A stretch of 64,000 bases of DNA from Tunturibacter empetritectus. Its GTDB lineage: Bacteria > Acidobacteriota > Terriglobia > Terriglobales > Acidobacteriaceae. Both the position numbers and the translations under genes were made by a program. The stretch covers positions 1,612,001 to 1,676,000 of the forward strand of contig NZ_CP132932.1 in the NCBI RefSeq assembly GCF_040358985.1, written 5' to 3'. Below are positions 48,265 through 56,557 of this stretch, one piece after another; positions within the stretch are counted from its first letter, which is position 1; every line of letters begins with the position of its first letter. Under the pieces are notes generated by a model. The model searched no databases. It was not told the origin of the DNA and was given only the letters and a program-made list of their open reading frames with translations.

Positions 48265-49575
48265 ATGACAACCGCGCTCTCTCCGCTCACATCCCTGCGC
48301 CACGCAATTACATCAGCCGAAACCGATCCCTACACGATCGCAACCGCTGCCGCCGGTAAAGCGAACAGCAACGCCTCGCACAACACCTACCTCACCCTCA
48401 CCACAACCGAATCGCTCCATCGAGCCGAACAACTCCCGAACCTCTTTGCTGACGTTCAGAATCGCCCTCCGCTCTACGGCGTTCCCATCTCGCTCAAAGA
48501 CTGCTTCGACCTGGCAGGAAGCGCTACCAGTTGCGGCTCCAGCTACTACCAGCAGCTCCATCCGATTGCCGCAAAGAACTCATGGGTCGCACAGCGGCTG
48601 CTCGATGCGGGAGCAATCATCCCCGGAAAAACTCACCTCAATCAACTCGCCTACGGCATTACCGGCGAGAACGCCGACTTCGGAGACTGCCTCCAGCCGC
48701 GCGATTCAACCCTGCTCACCGGCGGCTCCTCCAGCGGCGCAGCGGCCAGCGTGCAGCAAGGGTCCGCCCTCGCAGCCATCGGCACCGACACCGGCGGCTC
48801 CGTCCGCGTCCCCGCCGCACTCTGCGGACTCGCCGGCTACCGCGCCTCTCACGCTGTCAGCCGCGGCAGAGAACGCTGGTCCGGCGCAGCCCATCTCGCA
48901 CCATCCTTCGATACCCTCGGTCTGCTCTTTCGCGATCTCCGCGATGGCCCCGCACTCGCCAGCGCCATCTACGACATCCCCTTGGCGCCCGTACCAACTC
49001 AACTCCGCATCGGCTATGTCAACGACGAGTTCATGCAAGATTGCGAACCCGAAGTTCACTCAGCATTCGCCGCGTGGAAGCAGCACCTCCGGCAACACGG
49101 CGCAAGCCTCTCGCCAATCGACACCACCTTCTGGGCCGACAGCTTAGAGATCTTTACCTCCATCCAGGCCAGCGAAGCAGCCCATCTCCATCGCGGCCAC
49201 TATCAACACTTCGAGCCCGCAATCGCGGATCGCCTCACTTGGGGAGCATCCATCACCGCCGATCAGCTCAGCCTCCATCACCGTCGTCTCGAAGACTTCC
49301 GCTCAAAGATGTCCTCGCTCTTTCGGCAGGTCGACCTTCTCTTGATCCCCTGCGCGCCGGTCAGCAAACTTTTTGCAGGCAAAGACCAGTCGCACATCCG
49401 TAAAGCGATTCTGCGTTACACCACGCCAGTCAGCCTTGCGGGCTTGCCCGCTGTCACACTCGCTGGCGAAGCCATCGGCGCGCCCTTCGGCACCGGCATA
49501 CAGCTCATCGCCGCGCCCATGCAGGACGCTGCACTCTTAGCCTTCGCCGCCTCCCTCCCAATCCGCCACCACTAG
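48265..49575 (+). CDS. amidase signature family hydrolase
   Basis: The 436-residue enzyme carries the Ser-cisSer-Lys triad of the amidase signature family: Lys78 in ISLKDCFD, the GGSSSGAAASV segment at 153-163, and nucleophile Ser179 in GTDTGGSVRVPA. The C-terminus matches AtzE/AtzF-type or scyllo-amide hydrolases (SLAGLPAVTLAG). The substrate is not evident. It is not GatA, since no gatB/gatC neighbours and no family-specific ends are seen. It starts 28 bases after the cytochrome fusion gene and may share its transcript. An inverted-repeat element follows its stop. Confidence 0.88.
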   Translation: MTTALSPLTSLRHAITSAETDPYTIATAAAGKANSNASHNTYLTLTTTESLHRAEQLPNLFADVQNRPPLYGVPISLKDCFDLAGSATSCGSSYYQQLHPIAAKNSWVAQRLLDAGAIIPGKTHLNQLAYGITGENADFGDCLQPRDSTLLTGGSSSGAAASVQQGSALAAIGTDTGGSVRVPAALCGLAGYRASHAVSRGRERWSGAAHLAPSFDTLGLLFRDLRDGPALASAIYDIPLAPVPTQLRIGYVNDEFMQDCEPEVHSAFAAWKQHLRQHGASLSPIDTTFWADSLEIFTSIQASEAAHLHRGHYQHFEPAIADRLTWGASITADQLSLHHRRLEDFRSKMSSLFRQVDLLLIPCAPVSKLFAGKDQSHIRKAILRYTTPVSLAGLPAVTLAGEAIGAPFGTGIQLIAAPMQDAALLAFAASLPIRHH

Positions 49576-49620
49576 GCCGTAGACCATTCACGACGCGGAA
49601 CTACCCGCTACGCGCGGGGC

Positions 49621-49739
49621 GGTCACTTCGTGACATGTATGCCCCTTTGGTTGGCGCTCCCGTTGGTCGCGATCAAAAATCTTTTTGCCGACCATTGAGA
49701 GGCCCACGGCGAAGCCGGTATACATGTCACGAAGTGACC
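49621..49739. repeat. inverted-repeat element, copy A
   Basis: Arms 49621-49643 and 49717-49739 are complementary at 22 of 23 positions; each arm contains the short palindrome-like GTCACTTCGTGAC or its complement. The interior at 49642-49672 matches copy B (50907-50937) at 30 of 31 bases. It lies between the amidase and hglS. Size and structure suggest a non-autonomous mobile element (MITE or REP-like), or a repeated regulatory hairpin. Confidence 0.8.
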
Positions 49740-49813
49740 TTTACAGACGCGCTCCCATTGACGATGATGTTAGGGGCCGGACGAAACCCTCCGGGAGTCA
49801 CGAGGAATTAACC

Positions 49814-50845
49814 ATGAGCACAGGCACCAGCGTCCTACGCAAAACACTCGACCAGATCATCGGTACCGAGCGCACCGAACACCTCTTCAAGCTGTTGGTC
49901 ATCCATCCCGAGATCGCCGCCGACCCCGGCCCGCAGGTCTCTCGCGCCGTTCTCGCGCAAGCACTCAACATGCTCCTCTTTGAAGATCTTCTGCGTCGCG
50001 TACCCACCGCCAAAACCTACGCCGACTACACCCTCAACAAAGGCCGGCAGATCCTCCACGACCACGGCGCCGTCCGCACCGTTGCGCTCGAAGGCATGGG
50101 TGGTCTCCCCGCCGGGCAGGAAGCCATCACGCGCATCCTCCGCCCACTCGGCTATGGACTCAACGGCGTCTACCCCCTCGAACGCCTCAAGATGACCGGC
50201 CGCTCCCACGCCCAGGCCGACTACCCCGAAGAGATCGCCCAGTTCTTCCTCAGCGAGCTTCATCCCGAGCGCTTCTCGCCCGAGTTCCAGGCCGCCGTCC
50301 AACGCGTCACCGCAACTTCAAAGGATCCTGTCACCCCACAGGCAACGTCCCTCCTCGACAAACTCGAATCCGCTGGCTCCCTCAGCGTCGAAGAGTCTGT
50401 AACGCTGCTCCCCATCCTGGCCTCCGTCTTCGAGCGTCAGCACACCGAACCCGCTCTCGCCGACTACGAGATCCTCCTCGCCGAATCTCCTGAGATGGCC
50501 TGGATCTCGACCGAAGGCAACGCCTTCAACCACGCCACCGACCGCGTTCCCGATGTCGATCAGCTCGCCGAAGAACAGAAAGCTCTAGGCCAGCCCATGA
50601 AGGCCGCAGTCGAAACCTCGCAGTCCGGCCGTGTTCGCCAGACAGCCTTTCTAGCCGCCAAAGTTCAACGCAAGTTCCGTACGCCCGAAGGCGCTCTTAT
50701 CCCCAAAGAAGTTAATGGCTCCTTCTACGAGTTCATCACCCGCTTGCCCCTTCCCGAAGAAGACGGCAAACAAAAACTCGACCTCGGCTTCGACAGCTCA
50801 AACGCCCAGGCCATCTTCAAGATGACCGCCACCGGCAAGTCTTGA
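49814..50845 (+). CDS. hglS: 2-oxoadipate dioxygenase/decarboxylase (DUF1338)
   Basis: The 343-residue member of the DUF1338/HglS family has a VOC-like iron site. The family core is clear: GNAFNHATDRVPD with a probable metal ligand His240, PMKAAVETSQSGRVRQTAF, and NGSFYEFITRLPLP. HglS converts 2-oxoadipate to D-2-hydroxyglutarate with loss of CO2 in lysine breakdown. ATG 49814 is chosen for the GAGGA upstream; an in-frame start at 49685 would translate part of repeat copy A. The next gene is the expected consumer of D-2-hydroxyglutarate. Inverted-repeat copies flank it on both sides. Confidence 0.88.
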   Translation: MSTGTSVLRKTLDQIIGTERTEHLFKLLVIHPEIAADPGPQVSRAVLAQALNMLLFEDLLRRVPTAKTYADYTLNKGRQILHDHGAVRTVALEGMGGLPAGQEAITRILRPLGYGLNGVYPLERLKMTGRSHAQADYPEEIAQFFLSELHPERFSPEFQAAVQRVTATSKDPVTPQATSLLDKLESAGSLSVEESVTLLPILASVFERQHTEPALADYEILLAESPEMAWISTEGNAFNHATDRVPDVDQLAEEQKALGQPMKAAVETSQSGRVRQTAFLAAKVQRKFRTPEGALIPKEVNGSFYEFITRLPLPEEDGKQKLDLGFDSSNAQAIFKMTATGKS

Positions 50846-50872
50846 AAAATCCTGTTCTGACGAACGGGCCTC

Positions 50873-51027
50873 CTGCGCGTGGCGCGGTCACTTCGTGACT
50901 TGTATACCCCTTCGGTTGGCGCTCCCGTTGGTCGCGAGAGAGAATGATTCCGACCAACGGAAGGACCAGCGCTTCTCCCCAACCCAGACAAGGTACACAA
51001 GTCACGAAGTGACCGCGCCACGCGCAG
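50873..51027. repeat. inverted-repeat element, copy B
   Basis: Arms 50873-50908 and 50992-51027 pair at 35 of 36 positions; outside them ACGGGCC (50864-50870) and GGCCCGT (51030-51036) extend the pairing. A nested stem pairs CCGTTGGTCG (50925-50934) with CGACCAACGG (50951-50960). It shares its interior block and inner arm sequence with copy A. It starts 27 bases after the hglS stop and ends 29 bases before the next gene, so it must affect read-through between them. Confidence 0.85.
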
Positions 51028-51055
51028 TGGGCCCGTCTGGCAGGACCAAAGTATA

Positions 51056-54010
51056 GTGACCAATATGTCCTCCTCCCCCTTCGTCGTCCTGCCGAGCTCC
51101 CACGCCCGCGCGCACGACACCTTCCCCGCCTCCGACGAGCTAGCCCAGCTCCTCCAGGAGCAGATCCGCGGTGAAGTCCGCTTCGATCCCGCCTCCAAAG
51201 CCCTCTACTCCACCGACGCCTCCAACTACCGCCACATCCCCATCGGCGTCGTCCTCCCCCGCGACGAAGCCGACGTCATCGCCACCGTCGCACTCTGTCG
51301 CCGCTTCAACGCACCCATCCTTACCCGTGGCGCCGGTACCTCGCTCGCCGGCCAGGGCTGCAACGCCGCCGTCATCCTTGACATCTCCAAATACATGAAC
51401 GGCATGGGCGAGATCGACGTGCAAAATCGCACAGTCAAAGTCCAGCCCGGCATCGTCCTCGACCGCGTTCGCGACGCCGCCGAAAAGCTCCACCTCACCT
51501 TTGCCCCCGACCCCGCCACCCACAGCCGCTGCACCATCGGCGGCATGATCGGCAACAACTCCTGCGGCGTTCACGGCCTCATGGGCGGCAAGACCGTCGA
51601 CAACATCGCCACCCTCGACCTCCTCCTCTACGACGGCACCCGCCTCACCGTAGGCCCCACCACCGAAGCCGAGCTCGCCGCCCACATCGCAACAGGAGGA
51701 CGCATAGGCGAGATCTACGCCACCCTGAAATCCCTTCGCGACAACTACGCCAGCCAGGTCCGCGAAAAATTTCCCAACATCCCCCGTCGCGTCTCCGGCT
51801 TTAATCTCGACGAGCTCCTCCCTGAAAACTCCTTCAACGTAGCCCGAGCCCTGGTGGGCAGCGAAGGTACCTGCGCCATCATCCTTGGCGCCACCCTCCA
51901 GCTCGTCCAGTCTCCACCCTGCCGCACCCTCGTCGGCGTGGGCTTCCCCGACATCTTCCTCGCCGCCGACCACGTCCCCCAAATCCTCGAGCACAAACCC
52001 ATCGGCTTCGAAGGCATGGACGGTCTCCTCCTCGACGCTATGCGCCGCAAGCAGAAGTTCTCCGAAGAGCTCGCGCTCCTCCCCGGCGGCAACGGCTTCC
52101 TCATCGTCGAGTTCGGCGCAGACACCCAGGCCGAAGCCAACACCAAAGCCCGCGCCCTGGTCGCCTCACTCAAAACCATCGCCCCGGACGCAACATCACG
52201 TATTTACGCGACAGCCGAAGCCAAGAACGTCTGGCGCATCCGCGAGTCCGCCCTTGGCGCAACCGCCTTCATCCCCGGCGTCGGCACCGGCTGGGAGGGA
52301 TGGGAAGACGCCGCCGTCGATCCCCATCAACTCGGAAGCTATCTCCGCGCCATCTTCGCCCTCATGAACGAGTTCGGCTACCGCAGCCCCATGTACGGCC
52401 ACTTCGGCCAGGGCTGCGTCCACATGCGCCACAACTTCGACCTCGAAACCGAAGCAGGCATCCTCAAATTCCGCCAGTTCATGGATCGCGCCACTGACAT
52501 CGCTCTCGCCCACGGCGGCTCTCTCTCCGGCGAACACGGCGACGGCCAGGCCCGCGGCGCGCTCCTCCCCAAGATGTTCGGCGAAGAGTTGATGAACGCC
52601 TTCCGCACCTTCAAGCGCCTCTTCGACCCCACCAATCGGATGAACCCCAACAAGCTCATCGACGCCCACCAGCCGCACGAAGATCTCCGCCTCGGCGCCG
52701 ACTACAATCCCTGGCAGCCCAAGACCCACTTCGCCTACGCCGAAAACAACGGCAGCTTCGCCGACGCCAACCTCCGCTGCGTAGGCGTAGGAGCCTGCCG
52801 CAAGACCGACGCCGGCACCATGTGTCCCAGCTTCATGGCCACCGGCGAAGAGCTCCACTCCACCCGCGGCCGCGCCCATCTCCTCTGGGAGCTGATGCAG
52901 GGCGAAGTCCTGCCCGACCAGTGGAAGAACAAGCAAGTCAAAGAGTCGCTCGACCTCTGCCTCGCCTGCAAAGCCTGCAAGTCCGAGTGTCCCGTCTCGG
53001 TCGACATGGCCACCTACAAGTCCGAGTTCCTCGCCCACCACTATGAAGGCGAGTCCCGCCCGCTCTCGCACTACGCCTTTGGCCGCATCGACGTCTTCGC
53101 CCGCCTCGCCTCCTACGCCCCACACCTCGTCAACGCGATCAACCACACACCGCTCATCAGCGCTGTCATGAAGAAGATCCTCCACATCCATCCGCAGCGA
53201 ACCTTCCCCCGCTTCTCCAAACCCTTCACCCCCGACCGCCGCCTCGCCCGCGACCCAAAACGCCGCCGCGACCGCCGCAATCCACTCCCCGCCGAAGCCC
53301 CCGAGGTCTTCCTCTGGGCCGACACCTTCAACAACTACTTCCACCCCGCCGCCATGCGCGCCGCCCACCAGGTCCTCACCACCGCCGGCTTCCGCGTCAC
53401 CCTGCCCACGCAGCATCTCTGCTGCGGCCGCCCCCTCTACGACTTCGGCATGCTCGACACCGCCAAAGACTACCTCCTCAAAACTCTCAACGCCCTTACC
53501 CCGCAGCTCCAGGCCGGCACCCCCATCGTCGTGCTCGAACCCTCCTGCGCCTCCGTCTTCCGCGACGAGCTCACCAACCTCCTCCCCCACGATCCCCGCG
53601 CGCAAAAACTCCGCGACCAGACCTTCCTCCTCAGCGAGTTCCTCGTCAAACACGCGCCCAACTACCGCCCGCCACAACTGGCAGAAAAAATCCTCGTTCA
53701 CGGCCACTGCCACCACCGCGCCACCATGGGCATGCACGACGAGGTCGCCCTCCTCCGCCTAACCGGAGCAGACGTTGAATTACTCGACTCCGGCTGCTGC
53801 GGCATGGCGGGTCCCTTTGGCTTCGAAAAGGACAAGTACGACGTCTCCCAAACCCTCGCCAACCGCGTCCTCCTCCCCGCCGTTCGCAACAAAGCCGCCA
53901 GCACCATCCTCGTCACCGATGGCTTCAGCTGCGCCGAGCAGATCACCCAGAACACCAAAGCCAAACCCATGCACCTCGCCGAAGTCTTAGCCCTGTCAAA
54001 ATCAGACTAG
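51056..54010 (+). CDS. FAD-linked, Fe-S D-2-hydroxyacid dehydrogenase (YdiJ type)
   Basis: The 984-residue protein has an FAD-binding type 4 domain (RGAGTSLAGQGCNAAVI, then GGMIGNNSCGVHGL), a FAD-oxidase C domain (YGHFGQGCVHMRHNFD, LSGEHGDGQARG), and a ferredoxin-like part with clusters from Cys575/580/590 (CVGVGACRKTDAGTMCPS) and Cys635-638-641-645 (CLACKACKSECP). Two CCG domains follow (CCGRPLYDFG, SGCCGMAGPFG). This layout fits D-2-hydroxyglutarate dehydrogenases like E. coli YdiJ as well as D-lactate dehydrogenases. Its place beside hglS favours D-2-hydroxyglutarate. The start is GTG 51056 (AGGA ten bases before) or ATG 51065. Confidence 0.88.
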   Translation: MTNMSSSPFVVLPSSHARAHDTFPASDELAQLLQEQIRGEVRFDPASKALYSTDASNYRHIPIGVVLPRDEADVIATVALCRRFNAPILTRGAGTSLAGQGCNAAVILDISKYMNGMGEIDVQNRTVKVQPGIVLDRVRDAAEKLHLTFAPDPATHSRCTIGGMIGNNSCGVHGLMGGKTVDNIATLDLLLYDGTRLTVGPTTEAELAAHIATGGRIGEIYATLKSLRDNYASQVREKFPNIPRRVSGFNLDELLPENSFNVARALVGSEGTCAIILGATLQLVQSPPCRTLVGVGFPDIFLAADHVPQILEHKPIGFEGMDGLLLDAMRRKQKFSEELALLPGGNGFLIVEFGADTQAEANTKARALVASLKTIAPDATSRIYATAEAKNVWRIRESALGATAFIPGVGTGWEGWEDAAVDPHQLGSYLRAIFALMNEFGYRSPMYGHFGQGCVHMRHNFDLETEAGILKFRQFMDRATDIALAHGGSLSGEHGDGQARGALLPKMFGEELMNAFRTFKRLFDPTNRMNPNKLIDAHQPHEDLRLGADYNPWQPKTHFAYAENNGSFADANLRCVGVGACRKTDAGTMCPSFMATGEELHSTRGRAHLLWELMQGEVLPDQWKNKQVKESLDLCLACKACKSECPVSVDMATYKSEFLAHHYEGESRPLSHYAFGRIDVFARLASYAPHLVNAINHTPLISAVMKKILHIHPQRTFPRFSKPFTPDRRLARDPKRRRDRRNPLPAEAPEVFLWADTFNNYFHPAAMRAAHQVLTTAGFRVTLPTQHLCCGRPLYDFGMLDTAKDYLLKTLNALTPQLQAGTPIVVLEPSCASVFRDELTNLLPHDPRAQKLRDQTFLLSEFLVKHAPNYRPPQLAEKILVHGHCHHRATMGMHDEVALLRLTGADVELLDSGCCGMAGPFGFEKDKYDVSQTLANRVLLPAVRNKAASTILVTDGFSCAEQITQNTKAKPMHLAEVLALSKSD

Positions 54011-54025
54011 GAGATAAGCGCCAAC

Positions 54026-54466
54026 CTAAGCCATATCCGACAGCAAAAGCCCCCTATCGCGCAGAACCGCCGTTAGATCCTCGTAGCTCAAATAAAAGAC
54101 AATCTTCAGACCATCGCCCGAACGATGCACAACAAAGGTCGATCGCAGGCTAAGCTCGTCGTTTAGCCCGCTCCCTCGATCAAACTTCACCAACCACTCA
54201 GTCTTTAGCAAAACGTATCGATCATCCAGTCTTGTCTGTTCCACCGATGCCAGCGTACTAACACTGCTCCCCACGCTCTCAAACAGCTGCCTGCGTTGCG
54301 GAATCGCCATCAGCAGCACCGAAGACGGAACTGCACGAGCGCCGCTTGGATCAGCCGCCATAAAGACATCGGCAAACTGCATCGCAATCTCTTCAGGACT
54401 CCCCACGTTAGAGTTCGCCTCATACTTCTCAAGAAAAACTCTTACCTCTTCGCTTAGATTCTCCAT
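54026..54466 (-). CDS. SnoaL/NTF2-like small protein
   Basis: The 146-residue cytoplasmic protein looks like a cone-shaped NTF2/SnoaL fold: a helical EEVRVFLEKYEANSNVGSPEEIAMQFADVFM opening followed by alternating strands (RYVLLKTEWLVKFD, LSLRSTFVVHRSGDGLKIVFY). No catalytic residues can be named. ATG 54466 has a perfect AAGGAGGCGAG upstream; the frame extends back to 54505. A good promoter lies 60 bases upstream. It converges with the dehydrogenase gene. Confidence 0.7.
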   Translation of the reverse strand: MENLSEEVRVFLEKYEANSNVGSPEEIAMQFADVFMAADPSGARAVPSSVLLMAIPQRRQLFESVGSSVSTLASVEQTRLDDRYVLLKTEWLVKFDRGSGLNDELSLRSTFVVHRSGDGLKIVFYLSYEDLTAVLRDRGLLLSDMA

Positions 54467-54526
54467 CTCGCCTCCTTGAATTTCGAATAGTCCCACAGCC
54501 AACATCCGGAAAAAGTGGACTTTAGT

Positions 54527-54555
54527 ATTATATCACATTTTTGGTTACAAATCAA
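54527..54555 (-). promoter_or_regulatory. sigma-70 promoter
   Basis: On the minus strand TTGATT (54555-54550) and a perfect TATAAT (54532-54527) are 17 bases apart. This is the clearest promoter in the window and reads toward the SnoaL-like gene, giving a leader of about 54 bases. Confidence 0.65.
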
Positions 54556-54642
54556 GAGAGACCAGAAACCCCTTCCTTCAGAACCGCACCACGAAGCCGC
54601 AACATGCATCCCGCCCCAGACGATTTGCTACCCTAGTCCTCA

Positions 54643-55314
54643 ATGAATCTCGACGAGGTCCCCACCGTGATCGATGTGCACCCTCCCCATGAGCCCATTC
54701 ATGGCTGGCGAGACTTTCTGCTTCATCTCCTGACCATCACCATCGGCCTGCTCATCGCGCTCAGCCTCGAAGGCTGCGTCGAGTGGCAACACCACCGTCA
54801 TCTCGTCCACGAAGCCGAAGCCAGCCTCCACGCCGAGATCGAAAGCAACGCTAAGGGCCTGCCCGATGCACTGGCCGGTCTGCACAAGAACCAGGCTGAA
54901 CTCAAGCACGACGTCGAAGTTCTCAAATACGTCATCAAGAACCACAAGGAGCCAGAGCACGCGAGCATGTCGATTGGTTCCGGTATCCAGACCATCGACG
55001 ACGTGAGCTGGAGGACCGCACAATCCACCACCGCCCTCTCCTACATGCCCTATGCCCGGGCCGAGGAGTATGCCAATATCTACACCACCCAGACCGAGCT
55101 CTACAACGCCGAGCAGCAGGCCGCCCGCGACGCCATCATCAGCCTCGCTCCCTTCATGAATATGGAGGAGAAAGGTCCCGACCTGACCGAGGCCCAGGCC
55201 AGCGACATGAAGCAAAAGATCGAGGTTCTTCAGGGACAGCTAACCCTGGTCGAATCCTTCATGAATACCCTCGACCGCGAGTACAAAAAATTCCTCACCG
55301 CCCACCCCGACTGA
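54643..55314 (+). CDS. single-pass membrane protein of unknown function
   Basis: The 223-residue protein has one membrane helix (about residues 25-45, LLHLLTITIGLLIALSLEGC) after a short cytoplasmic start with His/Pro (HPPHEPIHGWRDFL). A long, mostly helical outer part follows, probably coiled coil (residues 55-105 and 175-220). Similar 'HGWRDFLLHLLTITIGLLIAL' proteins occur in acidobacteria, but no function is known. A copy of its last 10 or so codons lies at 56427-56466, after the PadR operon. Confidence 0.7.
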   Translation: MNLDEVPTVIDVHPPHEPIHGWRDFLLHLLTITIGLLIALSLEGCVEWQHHRHLVHEAEASLHAEIESNAKGLPDALAGLHKNQAELKHDVEVLKYVIKNHKEPEHASMSIGSGIQTIDDVSWRTAQSTTALSYMPYARAEEYANIYTTQTELYNAEQQAARDAIISLAPFMNMEEKGPDLTEAQASDMKQKIEVLQGQLTLVESFMNTLDREYKKFLTAHPD

Positions 55315-55326
55315 ACAAAGCCATTG

Positions 55327-55351
55327 CAATACCTCGAACCACAAGGTATTG
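55327..55351 (+). promoter_or_regulatory. candidate PadR operator
   Basis: CAATACCT (55327-55334) and AGGTATTG (55344-55351) form a perfect eight-base inverted repeat with a nine-base spacer, ending nine bases before the PadR start. PadR proteins often bind such dyads in their own promoter; here it would allow autorepression. Confidence 0.5.
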
Positions 55352-55359
55352 TGTCCTTG

Positions 55360-55716
55360 ATGACTCGCCGCGAGACCAATCCGAACTTTATGAATGGAGT
55401 TCCGGAGCTCCTCATCCTCAGACTCCTCCAGCACGAGGAGATGTATGGCTATGAGATCGTCGACGCAATCCGCAGCCGCACCGGCGCAGTGATCGCGGTC
55501 GGCGAAGGCGTCGTGTATCCGGTTCTCCATGGACTGGAACGCGACGGAGCGCTTAAGTCCCGACGCAAGACCGTCAACCGCCGTAGCCGTATCTATTACT
55601 CCGTAACGCCCGTCGGAGCGAAACGGTTAGCCGATCTCTCGAAGACCTGGACCAACCTGGCCACCGCAATCCAAACCATGCTGACAGGAGGGCACCATGG
55701 CCAGGCCATTCCATGA
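55360..55716 (+). CDS. PadR family transcriptional regulator
   Basis: The 118-residue winged-helix repressor has the PadR N-terminal domain: ELLILRLLQHEEMYGYEIVDAI, then GEGVVYPVLHGLERDGAL with the recognition region, and SRIYYSVTPVGAKRL in the wing. It lacks a long C-terminal dimer domain (short PadR-s2 type). ATG 55360 is chosen; the frame also runs back to 55324 with an alternative start inside the palindrome. The membrane-protein gene overlaps its last 20 bases, so the two are translated together. Confidence 0.92.
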   Translation: MTRRETNPNFMNGVPELLILRLLQHEEMYGYEIVDAIRSRTGAVIAVGEGVVYPVLHGLERDGALKSRRKTVNRRSRIYYSVTPVGAKRLADLSKTWTNLATAIQTMLTGGHHGQAIP

Positions 55717-56413
55717 ACTTCGCGAACGCCTGCTTCGGGCTGGCGTAGCGCCACGGTATGTAAAACGTTACTTGAGCGAACTTGTCGATCACCTGGCCGA
55801 CCTGAACGCGGAAGAGGAGCGAGCCGGTCTCAGCCCAGGGGACGCGAAGTCCGCGGCGCTCCTCCGGCTCGGCGAAACGGAGGATCTCGCCAGGGCAATG
55901 ATCGACCAGCGTCAACTCCAGTCCTGGAGCGTCAGGGCGCCGTGGGCAACCTTTTGCCTCGCCCCGCTCTCGCTCCTCGCAGCGGCCTACTTCATTGCCT
56001 GTCTCATCTTGTGGTCTGGCTGGCGAATCTTCCTGCCGGGACTCGATTCGCCATTCGTCCCAATAAATGGCCTCGCCATTCTCTACTTCGGCGTTGGCTG
56101 GTCTCTCTTTACCGCAGCGCCGACTCTCATCGGTTGGGCAATCGGACTCATCGCAGCCCGTCAGAGACTCAATCTGGTTTGGCCCATCGTCGGCTGGATT
56201 CTGGTCGCACTGGTCGGTGGCACAGCGAAAGTCCACGCCCATCGTCCAAACCTGCATGACAAAGTCGCACATATTACCATGAGCTTCACGCTTGGACCTC
56301 TCCTCCAGGGGATTCCCGATGGCCTGTCTCAAGCCCTGCTGATCTTCTTGCTAACAGTCCTGCCCTATCTCCTTTTTTCGATACTCCGGCGCGGTCGCGG
56401 AATATCGACTTAA
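55697..56413 (+). CDS. PadR-coupled membrane protein with helical prefix domain
   Basis: The 238-residue protein starts with a soluble helical domain (residues 1-75: FHELRERLLRAGVAPRYVKR, then a LADLNAEEERAGLSPGDAK segment), like the prefix domain of DUF1700-type proteins. Four or five membrane helices follow (from about residue 82). Such genes often sit right after padR and may pass an envelope signal to the regulator or depend on it. AGGAGGGCACC precedes ATG 55697, inside the padR gene. Confidence 0.75.
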   Translation: MARPFHELRERLLRAGVAPRYVKRYLSELVDHLADLNAEEERAGLSPGDAKSAALLRLGETEDLARAMIDQRQLQSWSVRAPWATFCLAPLSLLAAAYFIACLILWSGWRIFLPGLDSPFVPINGLAILYFGVGWSLFTAAPTLIGWAIGLIAARQRLNLVWPIVGWILVALVGGTAKVHAHRPNLHDKVAHITMSFTLGPLLQGIPDGLSQALLIFLLTVLPYLLFSILRRGRGIST

Positions 56414-56426
56414 GGAACTCCCCGGA

Positions 56427-56466
56427 CCGCGCCTACAAAAAATTCCTCACCGCCTACCCAGATTGA
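56427..56466 (+). pseudogene. 3' scrap of a copy of the 54643 gene
   Basis: The sequence matches bases 55275-55314 (end of the single-pass membrane protein) closely, including the codons for YKKFLTA, a Pro-Asp end and the stop. It begins 14 bases after the DUF1700-like stop and has no start. It is the tail of an otherwise deleted duplicate. Confidence 0.65.
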
Positions 56467-56557
56467 GCCTCTTCCGCGCCCTCAACCCACACTTAGCCTG
56501 CTCAAACCGACTCCACGTAATGGATAGTTTGATAGAGTGTGGAAGATTAGAAGACCC

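Noticed and set aside
50725..51198. A 157-codon minus-strand frame across repeat copy B
   Set aside because: It spans the inverted-repeat element and the ends of two well-supported plus-strand genes; its product is shadow sequence.
52196..53737. A 513-codon open frame on the minus strand
   Set aside because: Antisense to the FAD/Fe-S dehydrogenase; Gly/Val/Ala/Glu-rich composition typical of shadow frames.
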